Of a stretch of DNA of 64,000 nt, positions 20,795-29,436 are shown one piece after another. Origin of the DNA: Colwellia sp. (lineage in GTDB: Bacteria > Pseudomonadota > Gammaproteobacteria > Enterobacterales > Alteromonadaceae); contig NZ_JABSPA010000005.1 in assembly GCF_013214175.1 (NCBI RefSeq), forward strand, positions 1 to 64,000, written 5' to 3'. Numbering within the stretch: the first letter of the stretch is position 1; the number at the start of each line of letters is the position of its first letter. Under the pieces are notes generated by a model, which was not told the DNA's origin, searched no databases, and worked only from the letters and a program-made list of their open reading frames with translations. The translations under genes were made by a program, and so were the position numbers.

Positions 20795-21997
20795 ATGACA
20801 ATGTCTCTTATTAACTATCAAGAATTGGCCGAAAAAATCAAGGCTTGGGGTAAAGAACTCGGTTTTTCTGATTTAGGCATCAGTGATATTGACCTAACGG
20901 CTCATGAAAGTGTACTCGAAGCTTGGTTAGCTAATAACTACCACGGCAGCATGGATTACATGGCACGCCATGGTTTAATGCGAGCGCGACCAGCGGAATT
21001 AGTACCCGGTACTATTAGAGTCATTTGTGTACGTTTAGATTACCTACCACAAAATGCTCAATTTGCCAGCATACTGAAAGATAAAGACAAAGCTTATATA
21101 AGCCGTTATGCCCTTGGTCGTGATTATCATAAATTAATGCGCAAACGCTTACAGCAATTAGGTAAGAAAATCTCCGAGCACTGCAGCGATTTTAATTGCC
21201 GCCCCTTTGTTGATTCAGCGCCAGTAATGGAGAGGCCACTAGCCGAAAAAGCCGGCTTAGGCTGGGCGGGTAAACATACCTTGTTGATCAATAAAGAAGC
21301 CGGTTCTTGGTTTTTTCTAGGTGAGTTATTTGTTGATATTCCGCTACCGGTAAGCAGTAATGAATATAGTGTCAATGCGACTAAATCCATTGAAACACAA
21401 AACAAGACTAATGATTGCGGCAGCTGCGTCGCCTGTATTAAAATTTGCCCAACTAAGGCGATAGTAGCACCCTATACAGTTGATGCTAGACGCTGCATTT
21501 CTTATTTCACCATTGAATCACCCGAAGCAATTCCTGAAGAATTACGCCCGTTAATGGGTAATCGAATTTATGGTTGTGATGATTGCCAATTAATTTGCCC
21601 ATGGAACAAATACGCTAAGCTCAGTCTTGAGGATGATTTTCAAGCACGAAACAATCTCGATGATATCAGTTTACTTGAGTTATTCGCTTGGTCAGAAGAA
21701 TACTTTCTTAACACGTTGCAAGGCTCACCGATTAGGCGCATTGGCTTTGAAAGTTGGCTACGTAATATTGCTGTGGCATTAGGCAATGCCCCTTATAGTG
21801 ACAATATTGTTAGTGCATTAATTGAAAAACAGCCTGAGGTAAGTGAACTGGTTGCAGAACATATTAGCTGGGCATTAACTCAGCAAAAAAATAAAAAAGT
21901 TCTGACCGAAAAGGTAGCTGCTGAGCAAGGGAAAAATCATAGATTAACATTGCGCTTAATCCGCTCAGTCGAGAAAGGCCTTAGTAGAGATGCTTAG
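20795..21997 (+). CDS. queG: Epoxyqueuosine reductase QueG
   Basis: Cobalamin- and iron-sulfur-dependent enzyme that performs the last step of queuosine formation in tRNA. The 400-residue protein has two 4Fe-4S motifs, CGSCVACIKICP (about 206-217) and CDDCQLICP (about 253-261), the upstream DUF1730 part (LGISDIDLTAHE) and C-terminal HEAT-like helices. It is divergent from the nnrD remnant, as in E. coli. The ATG at 20795 and the ATG two codons later are both possible starts. Confidence 0.96.
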   Translation: MTMSLINYQELAEKIKAWGKELGFSDLGISDIDLTAHESVLEAWLANNYHGSMDYMARHGLMRARPAELVPGTIRVICVRLDYLPQNAQFASILKDKDKAYISRYALGRDYHKLMRKRLQQLGKKISEHCSDFNCRPFVDSAPVMERPLAEKAGLGWAGKHTLLINKEAGSWFFLGELFVDIPLPVSSNEYSVNATKSIETQNKTNDCGSCVACIKICPTKAIVAPYTVDARRCISYFTIESPEAIPEELRPLMGNRIYGCDDCQLICPWNKYAKLSLEDDFQARNNLDDISLLELFAWSEEYFLNTLQGSPIRRIGFESWLRNIAVALGNAPYSDNIVSALIEKQPEVSELVAEHISWALTQQKNKKVLTEKVAAEQGKNHRLTLRLIRSVEKGLSRDA

Positions 21998-22028
21998 ACT
22001 TATGGTGCCTAAGCATTAGGCTCTAAGT

Positions 22029-22550
22029 TTAGCTAGCTTGGCTTTTATTTAACATATTGATATCCGCTTTTGCTTCATCTAGCTCATGCTGCACACTTAA
22101 TAACTTCTTAATGGCATTATTTTTCTCAGTAAGTGCTTTTTTCTCACGTGCCCTTGTGTCAGCTAATTGTTGTCGAGTTTTTGTTAGGGTCGCCATCAAG
22201 TTCGCAATATCTGTATTTTTTGCAAAATTTTGATCGTCTCTTGCATTAACGGCATCATCATCGGCGGAATTTAACAACTCCCTAGATTTAAAGCTTAAAT
22301 AATTCGCGCCAAGACGAACCATAAAAATTAAACAGGTAAGTAACAACACAACAATATATTGATTGTCTTCAATAGCGGACAACGCGGCTGACACTTTAGT
22401 AAAAAAATCGCCCTGAGTATTGATGAAATTGGTAAATAATTGATTATGCCAGGCAAGCCAAGTAGCAATATAGATAACGATAAAACTGGGGCCGGGATGC
22501 TGGTTCTCGCTAAAGGAGAGCATTGACTTGAGGGTTTTCTTATTAATCAC
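22029..22550 (-). CDS. Membrane protein with C-terminal coiled coil, unknown
   Basis: A 173-residue protein. A hydrophobic segment near residues 22-35 (SFIVIYIATWLAW) and a clear membrane segment near 66-82 (YIVVLLLTCLIFMVRLG) are followed by a charged helical region (about 115-170) rich in Lys, Glu, Ala and Gln, which looks like a coiled coil. I do not recognise the family. It is convergent with queG and stands alone, downstream of a tandem 8-bp repeat. Confidence 0.65.
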   Translation of the reverse strand: MINKKTLKSMLSFSENQHPGPSFIVIYIATWLAWHNQLFTNFINTQGDFFTKVSAALSAIEDNQYIVVLLLTCLIFMVRLGANYLSFKSRELLNSADDDAVNARDDQNFAKNTDIANLMATLTKTRQQLADTRAREKKALTEKNNAIKKLLSVQHELDEAKADINMLNKSQAS

Positions 22551-22589
22551 AAAAAGTCCTTTTAAAAATTCGATTATTTACTTAACTTG

Positions 22590-22621
22590 CTTGGGCACTT
22601 GGGCACTTGGGCACTTGGGCA
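22590..22621. repeat. Four perfect tandem copies of CTTGGGCA
   Basis: The octamer CTTGGGCA is repeated four times without change, 40 to 71 bases upstream of the coiled-coil protein gene start (22550). Such slip-prone octamers can vary in number between strains. Eight is not a multiple of three, and the repeat lies outside any gene. Confidence 0.95.
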
Positions 22622-22651
22622 GAAGCATGATAACTTACGTAACAAGTATTG

Positions 22652-22849
22652 CTAAGAGTTATCCTCACTATTTTCTCGTCTTTGTTGGCATAGGGTTGCA
22701 ACCTGCAACTTATCTTGCTCAGAATAGCTCCGCCACGCTACTATTTCATCAATGTGCCTGAAACATCCCAAACAAATATCATCACCATCTAAACAGCAAT
22801 TTCTAACACATGGGCTGTTAGTTAAGCTTATTTTCTTATTACTATTCAA
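22652..22849 (-). CDS. DUF1289 domain protein
   Basis: A 65-residue protein with the DUF1289 pattern SPCVRNCCLDGDDICLGC followed by FRHIDEIVAW, with five conserved Cys that could bind a metal. The family is widespread in proteobacteria without an assigned role. It ends the minus-strand pair that starts with the kinase-like gene at 26 kb, separated from it by 47 bases, so the two may be co-transcribed. Confidence 0.85.
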   Translation of the reverse strand: MNSNKKISLTNSPCVRNCCLDGDDICLGCFRHIDEIVAWRSYSEQDKLQVATLCQQRRENSEDNS

Positions 22850-22896
22850 GATACTCCCTATAAATTTATGTGAAGGCTTACTACCATAAACTTAAC

Positions 22897-25845
22897 CTAG
22901 ACGATGGCATCTGCATATTGACTGATCGCTTGCACCGCTTGTTTTGTTTTACTCAAGAGAATTATTTGTATTTGTTCACTGTTATCTAAGTTTTTATTAT
23001 TTAGCAATTGTTGCCAATGCTGACATAAATGCAGTAAGTTATCTGCCGCCAGTATTTTACCGTTAACCTGTAATGCTTGGATAGCACTATCAGCATTGTG
23101 AGCATCGTTTATGCTAAATGCATGACTTAACTTTGCCACTAACTGGCTATTTTCAGTGGTATATTCTTCTATCATATAAAGCGCTAACTCAGCTGAACCT
23201 TGGTGTTGCAAATACTGGTCAAAATCAAAGCTTGGCGAATCAGTTGCTGCTGCTGTCACAATATTTTCATCTTGCTTATCTCTAAACGCAAGAACTTTTC
23301 CTGGTATCAATTGTGCCTTATTATTCGGGGTAAGCTCGCTACTTACTTGTTCTTTGAGCCAAGGTTGCATTGCAGTAATTAATTCATCGACGCTACTATC
23401 CGCATTTAACCTCCCCATCAGCCAATGAGCATACCCTACCGGATTTTTGGAAAAACCTACAGAACTGGCCAAGCTAAAAATACCTCTCGTAAGGGCGTAT
23501 TGCCCTGAGTTATCTTCACCTTCATCCACCAGAAAACTGGTAAAAGCTAAGCAGTCAATTTCAGTCAACAAAATAGCAAAACGACCACTTTGCCAATTTT
23601 TTTCTAACATCAATGCACAGCTTACAAAAGTAATTTGTAAGCCTATGGCTTGCAACAATTGTTGCAAGCGTTGATATTTAATCGGCTCTTGTACCGCTAG
23701 CAATACCTCTATCGGCATAACCAAATATTTAGCAGCTAATGTTAGACAAGATTTTTCAATACCCACTGCATACCCTGGTAATGACAGCACAGGATAACTT
23801 TTTTGCTCTGTAATTTTAGTAATCGCCAACGGCAGTGTGAAACTGAACTGATAGCCCTGTTCGGCTAAGTTAGCGCTAACATTATCACCATGCTGGTAGT
23901 GCAATAATGTTTTAAAGTACTGGCTAAGCTCATTTTGTTCGGCCTCTTCATCAATAAAACTGTGTAGTACTTGCGGCAATTGCTCAATTTTATCGCCACC
24001 TTTTACCTGACCACTAAAACATATTTTTTGTTGGCCATTATTTTTATCAACTAGACGTAAATTTAGCTCTAAGTGCCTATCAATCTGCTTAGACAATAGC
24101 AGCTGGATAAAAGCTGCAAACATTTCTGCAAAGAGCTCGGCATCGAGATTTACTTCGGCAAGAATTTTTTTATCAATGTTCAATCGTAACTTATTTTTAC
24201 CTCGGTATAACTGGGCATCTAGATTAAATAAAATTGCTTGGATTTGACCAACAAGATTGACATCACTCAAGGTAAGTACGGCGTCACTACTTTGCAAGTA
24301 ACGATAACAACTCGCTTGCCTTAGCTTTAAAGCTAAGTCTCGGCCTTGAAGGTGAGCATAATGTAAATAATTCCCTGGCTCACCTTCATGGCTAGTACTA
24401 ATACTCGAGGTAATAGCACTACGCCCTAATAGCACTAGTTGCTTTATAGCGGCTAAGTAAAGTACTTTACCTCGTTGTTGCTCAAGTAATAATTGTGCTT
24501 GATATTTTTTTGAGGCATTCAGTTTGATTCGCTCTAACTCGATATTTAATTTTTCTTGAACCGCATTATGGTTAACGATTACCCCTGCAAGCTGCTGGTT
24601 TTTATCACTTAGTGCTAGATACTCTTGCTCGCTATAATTACTGGCATAGGTTTTTACTATTTTATTTATCAGCTGCTCTGACTCCTCAGTATGAAAACTA
24701 TGCTGATAAAATTGCATGAAAATGCTTTTATCTTTTATGTTCAACTGGCTAAACTCGCCGTCTAAGGCACGAGTAATACAATTAACACTGTATTGACTAG
24801 CAAGCTTAATCCTTACTCGCACTAACCATAGCAAAACAAAAATGCTCACCAAGCTAGTAGCAAATATAAGCCATTGCCATATTGGTAATCGTTGAGCCGT
24901 TATAGTTTCTTTATCCGCTGCGATATGAGGATGAATTGTTGAGTTAGGGACTTGGCTATTTTCTAATAAGTCAGCAAGAATAATACGCAATTTCTGTTGC
25001 TGAGAGACCCTTTCTTGCTGATAATCAGCCATCAAACGCAAATTCCCTTGCCACTTTGACAGTAAACCAGCGGTTAAAGTAAGATCTTCAAAGTGAATAA
25101 GGTCTCTAACAATATCAGCCATACTCTGGCTTTCATGCTGCTGACTCGCTAATTTATTAGCATAATCAGCAATAAATACTTCATCGATTTGCTGACGTAA
25201 TTGCTCGAATGTCCCAAGCGAAGTTTGTAAACTTAGCGGGGTCAGCAGAGTAACTATTTTGGTTAATTTTCGATGTAACTCCGTTAATAGCTGTACTTTA
25301 TTCGAGTCCATATCTTGATTTTCTACTTGGATGGTTAGGGCATCAAGCAAAGTATCGAGCTGAATTAAGGATTTAGCTTTTAACTGTATATTTCTTAACT
25401 GATTAGCTTCAATGCGGGTTATAAGGCTCGTAGCAGCATTATTCTGAGTAAACCATTGTTGATAAGTGTTTTTATGCTGCGATTTTAATAATGACAATTT
25501 TTTACTTTGCAAAGCCAGCTGTTGTTGTAAGGCTATAACGTCATTCGTATTGACGCTTTGTAATATTTCAGCAATAGTCTTATTCGCTTTACTCAGATAG
25601 CTTTGTTGTATAAGTTGTCTTTGTAAGGGTACTAGCTGCTCACTTATTAACGCTTGAGATAGCTTAGCTTGCTGAAACGAAAGCCATAGTGCTGAAGATA
25701 ATACGGCACCAACAATCAATAATATTGCCAGTAAATAGCCACTAAAGTGTTGATGCAATGGTTTACTAGCAATGTTAGTAGGCGCTACAAGTATTTGCTT
25801 TCTAGGCAAATTAGCAGCGTTTTTATCCGTTTTATTTGTAGTCAT
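22897..25845 (-). CDS. Hybrid histidine kinase-like membrane protein with degenerate catalytic motifs
   Basis: A 982-residue protein with a first membrane segment at about 37-57, a long helical periplasmic region (60-320) like TorS-type sensors, a second membrane segment at 322-344, and a cytoplasmic coiled coil (400-470). A region at about 470-690 aligns in outline with DHp and HATPase domains but I see no phospho-accepting H-box His and no N-box or DxGxG motif. A receiver-like stretch (about 715-830, starting VLLAVQEPIKYQRLQQLL) has TEI near 759 where the acceptor Asp should be. The C-terminal Hpt-like helix has ALQVNGKI near 923, with Gln in the place of His. It therefore looks like a hybrid kinase that kept its architecture but lost catalysis. 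Confidence 0.65.
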   Translation of the reverse strand: MTTNKTDKNAANLPRKQILVAPTNIASKPLHQHFSGYLLAILLIVGAVLSSALWLSFQQAKLSQALISEQLVPLQRQLIQQSYLSKANKTIAEILQSVNTNDVIALQQQLALQSKKLSLLKSQHKNTYQQWFTQNNAATSLITRIEANQLRNIQLKAKSLIQLDTLLDALTIQVENQDMDSNKVQLLTELHRKLTKIVTLLTPLSLQTSLGTFEQLRQQIDEVFIADYANKLASQQHESQSMADIVRDLIHFEDLTLTAGLLSKWQGNLRLMADYQQERVSQQQKLRIILADLLENSQVPNSTIHPHIAADKETITAQRLPIWQWLIFATSLVSIFVLLWLVRVRIKLASQYSVNCITRALDGEFSQLNIKDKSIFMQFYQHSFHTEESEQLINKIVKTYASNYSEQEYLALSDKNQQLAGVIVNHNAVQEKLNIELERIKLNASKKYQAQLLLEQQRGKVLYLAAIKQLVLLGRSAITSSISTSHEGEPGNYLHYAHLQGRDLALKLRQASCYRYLQSSDAVLTLSDVNLVGQIQAILFNLDAQLYRGKNKLRLNIDKKILAEVNLDAELFAEMFAAFIQLLLSKQIDRHLELNLRLVDKNNGQQKICFSGQVKGGDKIEQLPQVLHSFIDEEAEQNELSQYFKTLLHYQHGDNVSANLAEQGYQFSFTLPLAITKITEQKSYPVLSLPGYAVGIEKSCLTLAAKYLVMPIEVLLAVQEPIKYQRLQQLLQAIGLQITFVSCALMLEKNWQSGRFAILLTEIDCLAFTSFLVDEGEDNSGQYALTRGIFSLASSVGFSKNPVGYAHWLMGRLNADSSVDELITAMQPWLKEQVSSELTPNNKAQLIPGKVLAFRDKQDENIVTAAATDSPSFDFDQYLQHQGSAELALYMIEEYTTENSQLVAKLSHAFSINDAHNADSAIQALQVNGKILAADNLLHLCQHWQQLLNNKNLDNSEQIQIILLSKTKQAVQAISQYADAIV

Positions 25846-25890
25846 TACTCATCAACATAGTTCAGTTCCTTTGAACAATATTTTATACCA

Positions 25891-26204
25891 TATACCCGTT
25901 ACCATTCAAGATGCATGTTTCAGAGTGCTTGAGCAATTTCAATTCAAGGCATATCAATGTAGCCATGGTTATTCAGGAGAATATGCTCCTGCATTCTCTT
26001 CTAAGCTACATCCATGTAGCGCCATTTCAAATTGATGTAACGATGAAGTGATGTTGTTCAAGCACTTCTGCGATGGGTTTTAAATGACTTTATGTAGCGT
26101 TAAAGAACAAAAATATAGACTGACTATGTTTACGTTCTTCTCCTTGTCTAAAGTCATTTAAATTCCCACTGAAATCGAGCACTTTGAATGGTAACGGGTA
26201 TATA
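25891..26204. repeat. MITE-like element, copy A
   Basis: About 314 bases bounded by terminal inverted repeats: TATACCCGTTACCATTCAA at the left end, and its reverse complement at the right end (about 26182-26204). The interior is nearly the same, in opposite orientation, as the copy at 58675-58936. Copy A has an extra block of about 50 bases, near 25974-26022, containing a perfect hairpin (CAGGAG, 6-base loop, CTCCTG). It carries no ORF of its own. Its left end lies 45 bases upstream of the kinase-like gene start. Confidence 0.9.
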
Positions 26205-26243
26205 GGCAAGTAAGAAATTAAGCTTTACAACTTTAGTTTGCTC

Positions 26244-26783
26244 TTAGCTAGTGTTTTTTTTGCCACTTTTTTTAGTTACCCATGCCCACTCCATCTGACA
26301 CTCTATCGGGGATTGCCCTGATTCATCTTCAATAGTTACAGGCACAAAGACACTACCTTTGTCTTCTTGTTCAATCAGTTTAATTTGCTCATCGGTTAAC
26401 TGAGCTACAGCACTTAAACTCCCTTGCATACGCCTTTGATAATTGACTTGCATAGACTTTAATAAGGGCAACTTTGAATTAGGCACATTCATACCAAAAA
26501 CAATACCCGTTGCTGACTCAGCAAGCACAGCCGCAGCAATGGCATGTATGCCACCAATATGATTTTGTACAGATTTTTTATTAGCTAAAAACAACTGCGT
26601 TTTATGGTTTGTAATCTCATTAATTTTAATACCGCTTGTCCCGGCAAATTTAACTTTACTGGTGAACAATTTTGTTAATAAAAAAGAGCGTAGAAAGCTA
26701 GGTGCTGAATTGATTTTTGATACAATATTATTAAACTGATTAGCCATAAGTAGCGTCTTTGATAAATTAATTGATGTTTGCAT
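26244..26783 (-). CDS. DUF4442 hotdog-fold protein (thioesterase-like)
   Basis: A 179-residue protein of the DUF4442 type, related to hotdog-fold thioesterases. Visible are the central helix region NHIGGIHAIAAAVLAESATG, where thioesterases carry their active-site residues, and flanking beta-type segments. By family it may act on an acyl-CoA or similar thioester in the cytoplasm, but no substrate can be named. A second Met 13 residues in could be the true start; the first is preceded by a GGATAAC stretch that may serve for ribosome binding. Confidence 0.75.
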   Translation of the reverse strand: MQTSINLSKTLLMANQFNNIVSKINSAPSFLRSFLLTKLFTSKVKFAGTSGIKINEITNHKTQLFLANKKSVQNHIGGIHAIAAAVLAESATGIVFGMNVPNSKLPLLKSMQVNYQRRMQGSLSAVAQLTDEQIKLIEQEDKGSVFVPVTIEDESGQSPIECQMEWAWVTKKSGKKNTS

Positions 26784-26941
26784 TGTTATCCATACTGGTC
26801 AGACCTGCAAGTAGTTTTTTATTTCAGCTGTTTAAACGGAACAGTTCTGAGGCCAAGTCTACCCATTAAGTAAGCTCCTGCACTCATAGGCTTTGCTATC
26901 AACAGTATCACAATCCAATTTAGACAGAATTAACTGCAAAC

Positions 26942-27421
26942 TTACTGGTCCAATAATAGCTGTAGCTGAGCAAGGGAATGCTCGGAAAACACTTGAATAC
27001 CATGTTGACGCAACAGTTTTGTCGTGATGCCCTCACCAACAATCTTTTTTTGACTAAATGAACCATCATATATGGTATTGCTACCACAGGATGGACTTGA
27101 CTCTTTTAGTAAGGCAAAACGAATATTATGCCGCTGGCATAAACTTAAGGCCTGCTGAGCTCCTTGCTCAAACTGCTGGCTAACATCAACGGATTCAATA
27201 GTTAGTACTTGTTTGGTCTTAGGATTTATTTCTGCTGCAGGTCTTGGTACTTGTAAGCCTGATATAACCTCAGGGCATACAGAGATAAAACGACCTTGTT
27301 GCTGCCATTGACTTAGCAATTGACTGACTAAGCTTTTAACTACACCGTTATAGCGTACTCTTTCACCTAGAAAGCAGGCACTAATCAAGATCTTGTCAAA
27401 ACATTTTTTGTTGCTAACCAT
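26942..27421 (-). CDS. DUF523 family protein
   Basis: A 159-residue protein with the family signatures ILISACFLGERVRYNG near the N-terminus, CPEVISGLQVPRPAAEI, and LLKESSPSCGSNTIYDG. The three conserved Cys suggest metal or iron-sulfur binding. Function is unassigned in the family. Its ATG overlaps the stop of the preceding gene by one base (TAATG), so the two are translationally coupled. Confidence 0.88.
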   Translation of the reverse strand: MVSNKKCFDKILISACFLGERVRYNGVVKSLVSQLLSQWQQQGRFISVCPEVISGLQVPRPAAEINPKTKQVLTIESVDVSQQFEQGAQQALSLCQRHNIRFALLKESSPSCGSNTIYDGSFSQKKIVGEGITTKLLRQHGIQVFSEHSLAQLQLLLDQ

Positions 27422-27732
27422 TATCTTTCTAGCGCCGCATATAAATTAACTAAATATTCAGTGCTTTTACTACCTAACCCTTCTAACCAACAAGATTGGC
27501 TATAATAATCAAAATTCAACACAAAATAATGCTCTTGCCAAGAAAAGCGAATATTTTCTCGGTCTGCGCCAATTATCTTCTCTTGAATAGTAACAGGCAT
27601 GATTGACGAAAATAGTAACGTTATTAAGGCTGCAATGTTTTCTTGGTACCAGTCATTTTCAAAATAAACGCTGAGATGGTCTGCTTGGTATGTGAGCGAC
27701 TTAATACTCTGCGAGTTTGTTTCAGGGATCAT
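27421..27732 (-). CDS. Small protein, probably DUF3630
   Basis: A 103-residue protein without signal peptide or membrane segment, rich in aromatic residues (HYFVLNFDYYSQSCWLEGLG near the C-terminus). It resembles the DUF3630 proteins of Shewanella and Vibrio, a call made from memory of the pattern and not certain. It shares a TAATG junction with the downstream DUF523 gene. Confidence 0.6.
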   Translation of the reverse strand: MIPETNSQSIKSLTYQADHLSVYFENDWYQENIAALITLLFSSIMPVTIQEKIIGADRENIRFSWQEHYFVLNFDYYSQSCWLEGLGSKSTEYLVNLYAALER

Positions 27733-27842
27733 AATAAACCATTTTATTATCTTATCGAATATGGCTAATTATACGATGAAAGTTTGATGTTAATCAGGGG
27801 TTTTAACAAAAAAATCAACGACAAGTAAGTCTAATTTCCATA

Positions 27843-27878
27843 TACTCAAGATAGGATTTTATCTTTGTAACTTGAGTA
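27843..27878. repeat. Inverted repeat upstream of cytochrome c gene
   Basis: TACTCAAG (27843-27850) and CTTGAGTA (27871-27878) form a perfect 8-bp stem around a 20-base loop, 57 bases before the cytochrome start. It could be an operator or a leader hairpin. No T run follows. Confidence 0.5.
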
Positions 27879-27934
27879 GCATGCTTGCATTTTACCTTGG
27901 TTACAAATACCTTTGAACCAAAGAGAGTGAAACT

Positions 27935-28237
27935 ATGAATAAACTTATGCTTGCTGTGGCAACAGCAACAGTTATGATGGCATCGCCTGTATTTGCTGGT
28001 GACGCAGAAGCCGGTAAAGCTAAATCAATGATGTGTGCGGCTTGTCACGGCGCTGCTGGCATTTCAGCGGTACCAACTTACCCTAACTTAGCTGGTCAAA
28101 AAGAAGCTTACCTTGTTAAGCAACTTACCGATTTTAAATCAGGAAAACGTAATGACCCGACCATGAAAGGTATGGTTATGGCGCTTTCTCCTACTGATAT
28201 AGAGAATTTAGCGGCTTACTACGCTAACATGAAATAA
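27935..28237 (+). CDS. Class I cytochrome c (c553-like)
   Basis: A 100-residue periplasmic electron carrier. The signal peptide ends near residue 21 (SPVFAG), the heme attachment motif is CAACH at about 34-38, and the axial Met lies in the [10 protein letters not shown] stretch. Mature size is about 79 residues, typical of small class I cytochromes. It is monocistronic, followed by a strong terminator. Heme attachment by the Ccm system is assumed. Confidence 0.92.
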   Translation: MNKLMLAVATATVMMASPVFAGDAEAGKAKSMMCAACHGAAGISAVPTYPNLAGQKEAYLVKQLTDFKSGKRNDPTMKGMVMALSPTDIENLAAYYANMK

Positions 28238-28274
28238 GCTTCCGCTTTTTCTGTCCGAATAAAATCAGTCCTGT

Positions 28275-28312
28275 AAAAAGCCCAGTTTAACTTAGTTAAA
28301 CTGGGCTTTTTT
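28275..28312 (+). terminator. Cytochrome c terminator
   Basis: A stem of about 16 bp (AAAAGCCCAGTTTAAC with its complement) around a short loop ends in a T run, 38 bases after the stop. Confidence 0.9.
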
Positions 28313-28397
28313 GTCGGTGATTTTCAACCTAGCGTTGTTAGCTTTGTTGTCACCACTAGCTAAACACTTTATATGGTAATTGCTAAAGTTTAGACAT

Positions 28398-28423
28398 AAA
28401 AAAACCTCCTAATGGAGGTTTTA
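28398..28423 (-). terminator. PEP-CTERM gene terminator
   Basis: AAAACCTCC (28401-28409) pairs with GGAGGTTTT (28414-28422); a T run follows on the minus strand. It lies 56 bases beyond the stop of the PEP-CTERM gene. Confidence 0.85.
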
Positions 28424-28478
28424 AATTTTCAATTAAACGGATAACTAGGTTACCAATTCAATCAATATAACTTCAGCA

Positions 28479-29246
28479 TTAAGCTTTACGACGAGCTGCA
28501 CCAGCTAAGCCTAAAAGACCTAAAGCAAAGATAGCTAAGCTAGTTGGCTCTGGAATAGAGTTACCATTCATAATAAATGTACCGGCATCAGTGCCTCCAG
28601 TACGAACAGAGCTATAAGCTAAGTCACTACCAAAAATCTGACCATTGGTATCAAAATTACTAGCAACTAAACCACCAATAACATTAAAATATGCATTACC
28701 AAATGCACCATCAGTTACATTGCCTGCTACATCTATAGTAGAGCCGGCACCATCACCTGCTAACGGATTCATCACAGCCTCTAATTCTAACCAAAGTACA
28801 TCATCCGATGCCGAAGCATAATCAGTAGGTAAACCACCAGTATCAGCATAAACCGCAGCACTACCACCAGAGAATATTGGTGAGCCAGTACCTGTTAGAT
28901 TCACAAGTTCGAAGTCAGTAAAAGTGAAAGTTAACATCTGACAAGTCACACAATATTCGCCCTGATTTTGACCATTTAAACTAGTTAAAAAGCCATAACC
29001 TTGCAAAGTGTCTGCAAGAGTTACCAAACTAAAATCAGTGATTATATCACCTGCAGTAATACCATTTCGTGAAGTACCCGCAACATAGTACTGTTTAAAA
29101 AAGCCATTCGAAGTAAAATCACTAAAAAATCCATTATCAAAATCAGGATCCCAAGTAATGCCACCAGAAGTAATTTGTGATGCATTAGCACCAAAGCTTG
29201 CCAGTGCAATTACCGACGCTGCTGCAATAGTTTTCAATAAGTTCAT
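28479..29246 (-). CDS. PEP-CTERM sorting-domain protein
   Basis: A 255-residue exported protein. The signal peptide ends with ASFGANA (about residue 22). The C-terminus reads IPEPTSLAIFALGLLG and then a short Arg/Lys tail: PEP motif, hydrophobic span and basic end, the signal recognised by exosortase. The mature part is Gly/Asp/Thr-rich and low in charge, with CVTC near the middle, and has no recognised enzymatic motif. It lies downstream of the two PrsT-like genes and has its own terminator. Confidence 0.92.
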   Translation of the reverse strand: MNLLKTIAAASVIALASFGANASQITSGGITWDPDFDNGFFSDFTSNGFFKQYYVAGTSRNGITAGDIITDFSLVTLADTLQGYGFLTSLNGQNQGEYCVTCQMLTFTFTDFELVNLTGTGSPIFSGGSAAVYADTGGLPTDYASASDDVLWLELEAVMNPLAGDGAGSTIDVAGNVTDGAFGNAYFNVIGGLVASNFDTNGQIFGSDLAYSSVRTGGTDAGTFIMNGNSIPEPTSLAIFALGLLGLAGAARRKA

Positions 29247-29436
29247 AGAATTTCCTTATAGATATTCAAAGTTTTTTATAATACTCCACGTACTAAGCAT
29301 TTTTTATGCCAAACCGAAAACTTTCACCATTTCGCTTATAAATCATAAGTTAAACTACTTACTGCCTTATACAGCTATTAAGCAAGTCACAAACTTGTAA
29401 AATTTACTGACAGTGACTGGCACCTGCATAACTAGC

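Noticed and set aside
22590-22621. Short direct repeats as a possible CRISPR array
   Set aside because: The unit is 8 bp with no spacers and only four copies. There is no cas gene in the window.
25772-26035. 87-codon plus-strand ORF across the kinase-like gene start and repeat copy A
   Set aside because: It overlaps a real minus-strand gene and continues into a non-coding repeat. Its composition does not look like a protein.
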